A DNA stretch of 64,000 nucleotides, from positions 1 to 64,000 of the forward strand of contig JBFMCR010000014.1 of assembly GCA_040754425.1 (NCBI GenBank), read 5' to 3'. The position numbers were made by a program, and so were the translations under genes. Position 1 is the stretch's first letter. Each line of letters starts with the position of its first letter. Source of the stretch: UBA6918 sp040754425 (lineage in GTDB: Bacteria > Pseudomonadota > Gammaproteobacteria > Burkholderiales > Thiobacillaceae). Below the pieces are notes generated by a model. It did not search any database, was not told the origin of the DNA, and worked only from the letters and a program-made list of their open reading frames with translations. Shown here in pieces: positions 63,320 through 64,000 of this stretch.

Positions 63320-64000
63320 TTACTTGCCTGTCGCCGCGCGCGGGTTCTTCATGTACTTGAAGAAGTCCGAACTGGGATCGAGCACCATCAGGTCGCTCTT
63401 GCTCTTGAAGCTCTCGCGATAAGCCTGCATGGAGCGATAGAAGGCATAGAACTCCGGATTCTTGCCATAGGCGGCGGCGTAAATGGCGGCGGCCTTGGCG
63501 TCGCCCTCGCCCTTGATGCGCTGGGCGTCGCGATAGGCCTCGGCCACGATGATGGCCTTCTGCCTGTCGGCGTCGGCACGGATCTTCTCGGCCTCGGCCG
63601 CACCGGTGGCGCGCGCGTCGTTGGCATCGCGCTTGCGCTCGGCTTCCATGCGCCCGTACACCGACTGGCTGACGTCGTCGGACAGGTCGACGCGCTTGAG
63701 GCGCACGTCCACCACCTCGATGCCGATCTTGCGCGCATCCTGGTCGGCCTTCTGCTGGATCAGCTTCATGATCGTGTCGCGCTCGCCCGACACCACGTCA
63801 TGCACGGTGCGCTTGCCGAACTCCGCACGCAGGCCGTCGTTCACGGTCTGGCGCAGGCGGGTGGCGGCGCGGTCTTCGTCTCCGCCCACCGCGACGTAAA
63901 ACTGGTTGGCATCGATGACGCGCCACTTGATGAAGGAGTCCACCAGCACGTTCTTCTTTTCCACGGTCAGGAAGCTTTCGGCCTGCTTGGCGTCGGCAGT
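63320..64000 (-). CDS. hflC: HflC protein, C-terminal part (gene runs off the window)
   Basis: The 3' 681 bp of a band-7/SPFH-family gene; it continues past 64000 with no start codon yet reached. The visible residues read FLTVEKKNVLVDSFIKWRVID, then the SPFH repeats (AATRLRQTVNDGLRAEFGKRTVHDVVSGERD, IGIEVVDVRLKRVDLSDDVSQSVYGRMEAERKRDANDARATGAAEAEKIRADADRQ) and the C-terminal FYAFYRSMQAYRESFKSKSDLMVLDPSSDFFKYM. HflC with HflK forms the cage around the FtsH protease. The operon hflC-DUF2065-hisZ-purA is typical. Confidence 0.95.
   Translation of the reverse strand, partial: TADAKQAESFLTVEKKNVLVDSFIKWRVIDANQFYVAVGGDEDRAATRLRQTVNDGLRAEFGKRTVHDVVSGERDTIMKLIQQKADQDARKIGIEVVDVRLKRVDLSDDVSQSVYGRMEAERKRDANDARATGAAEAEKIRADADRQKAIIVAEAYRDAQRIKGEGDAKAAAIYAAAYGKNPEFYAFYRSMQAYRESFKSKSDLMVLDPSSDFFKYMKNPRAATGK

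Overview
The window is chromosomal DNA from a GC-rich betaproteobacterium, probably from the Rhodocyclales/Nitrosomonadales side of the class. This assignment is inference. It rests on the shared gene order (tRNA-Leu/rnr/rlmB, hflC/DUF2065/hisZ/purA, rpsB/tsf/pyrH/frr/uppS/cdsA/dxr/rseP/bamA/skp/lpxD/fabZ/lpxA/lpxB, divergent rpsB and map-glnD, ppsA/ppsR) and on protein style. The respiratory genes suggest a facultative or microaerobic lifestyle: a cbb3 oxidase, several c-type cytochromes and a B12-dependent (oxygen-independent) ribonucleotide reductase.

Layout. 1-6.2 kb (+): cbb3 cytochrome oxidase locus ccoS, ccoNOQP, ccoG, ccoH and two small membrane proteins. 6.3-8.8 kb: a ClC antiporter, a DUF302 protein and a coiled-coil membrane protein. 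8.8-15.7 kb (-): ppc and purL. 15.7-25.4 kb: a small Cys-rich protein, nnrD, galU, then ligA-zipA, ftsB-eno and kdsA-pyrG, all (-) except nnrD. 25.4-26.1 kb: a gene-free island of nested palindromes. 26.1-34.3 kb: ppsA/ppsR, an RNA methyltransferase, a SenB-like glycosyltransferase, a DUF3365 haem lipoprotein, rnhB and nrdJ. 34.3-48.0 kb (-): a long envelope and translation block from rpsB down to lpxB, many genes overlapping by 1 or 4 nt. 48.2-49.55 kb: an insertion sequence between divergent rpsB and map. 49.7-53.1 kb (+): map-glnD. 53.4-59.15 kb (-): two unknowns, def, an MTA/MTI phosphorylase, hpt, rlmB, rnr. Then tRNA-Leu(CAG) and a two-gene cytochrome operon (+), and purA, hisZ, a DUF2065 protein and the 3' part of hflC (-).

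How the genes work together. The ccoNOQP subunits form the oxidase, and ccoS/G/H assist its assembly. PpsR is the known regulator of PEP synthase and is divergently paired with ppsA. The lpxD-fabZ-lpxA-lpxB, skp-bamA-rseP and cdsA-uppS-dxr genes form one outer-membrane biogenesis programme. The nucleoside phosphorylase and hpt are neighbours and could form a hypoxanthine salvage route.

The most unusual content is non-coding. At least two families of dispersed intergenic inverted repeats occur: a GGAGGAC/GTCCTCC type at 11.7, 17.9, 22.8 and 34.2 kb, and a TAGGGG-CAGG type at 16.9 and 29.3 kb whose arms supply the stop codons of both convergent neighbours. There are also heptanucleotide CACCCTT-type arrays at 0 and 55.5 kb and the 25.5-26.1 kb palindrome island. 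The clearest accessory gene of biochemical interest is the SenB/TIGR04348-like glycosyltransferase at 30.1 kb. Nothing here resembles CRISPR, a prophage or a classical defence system.
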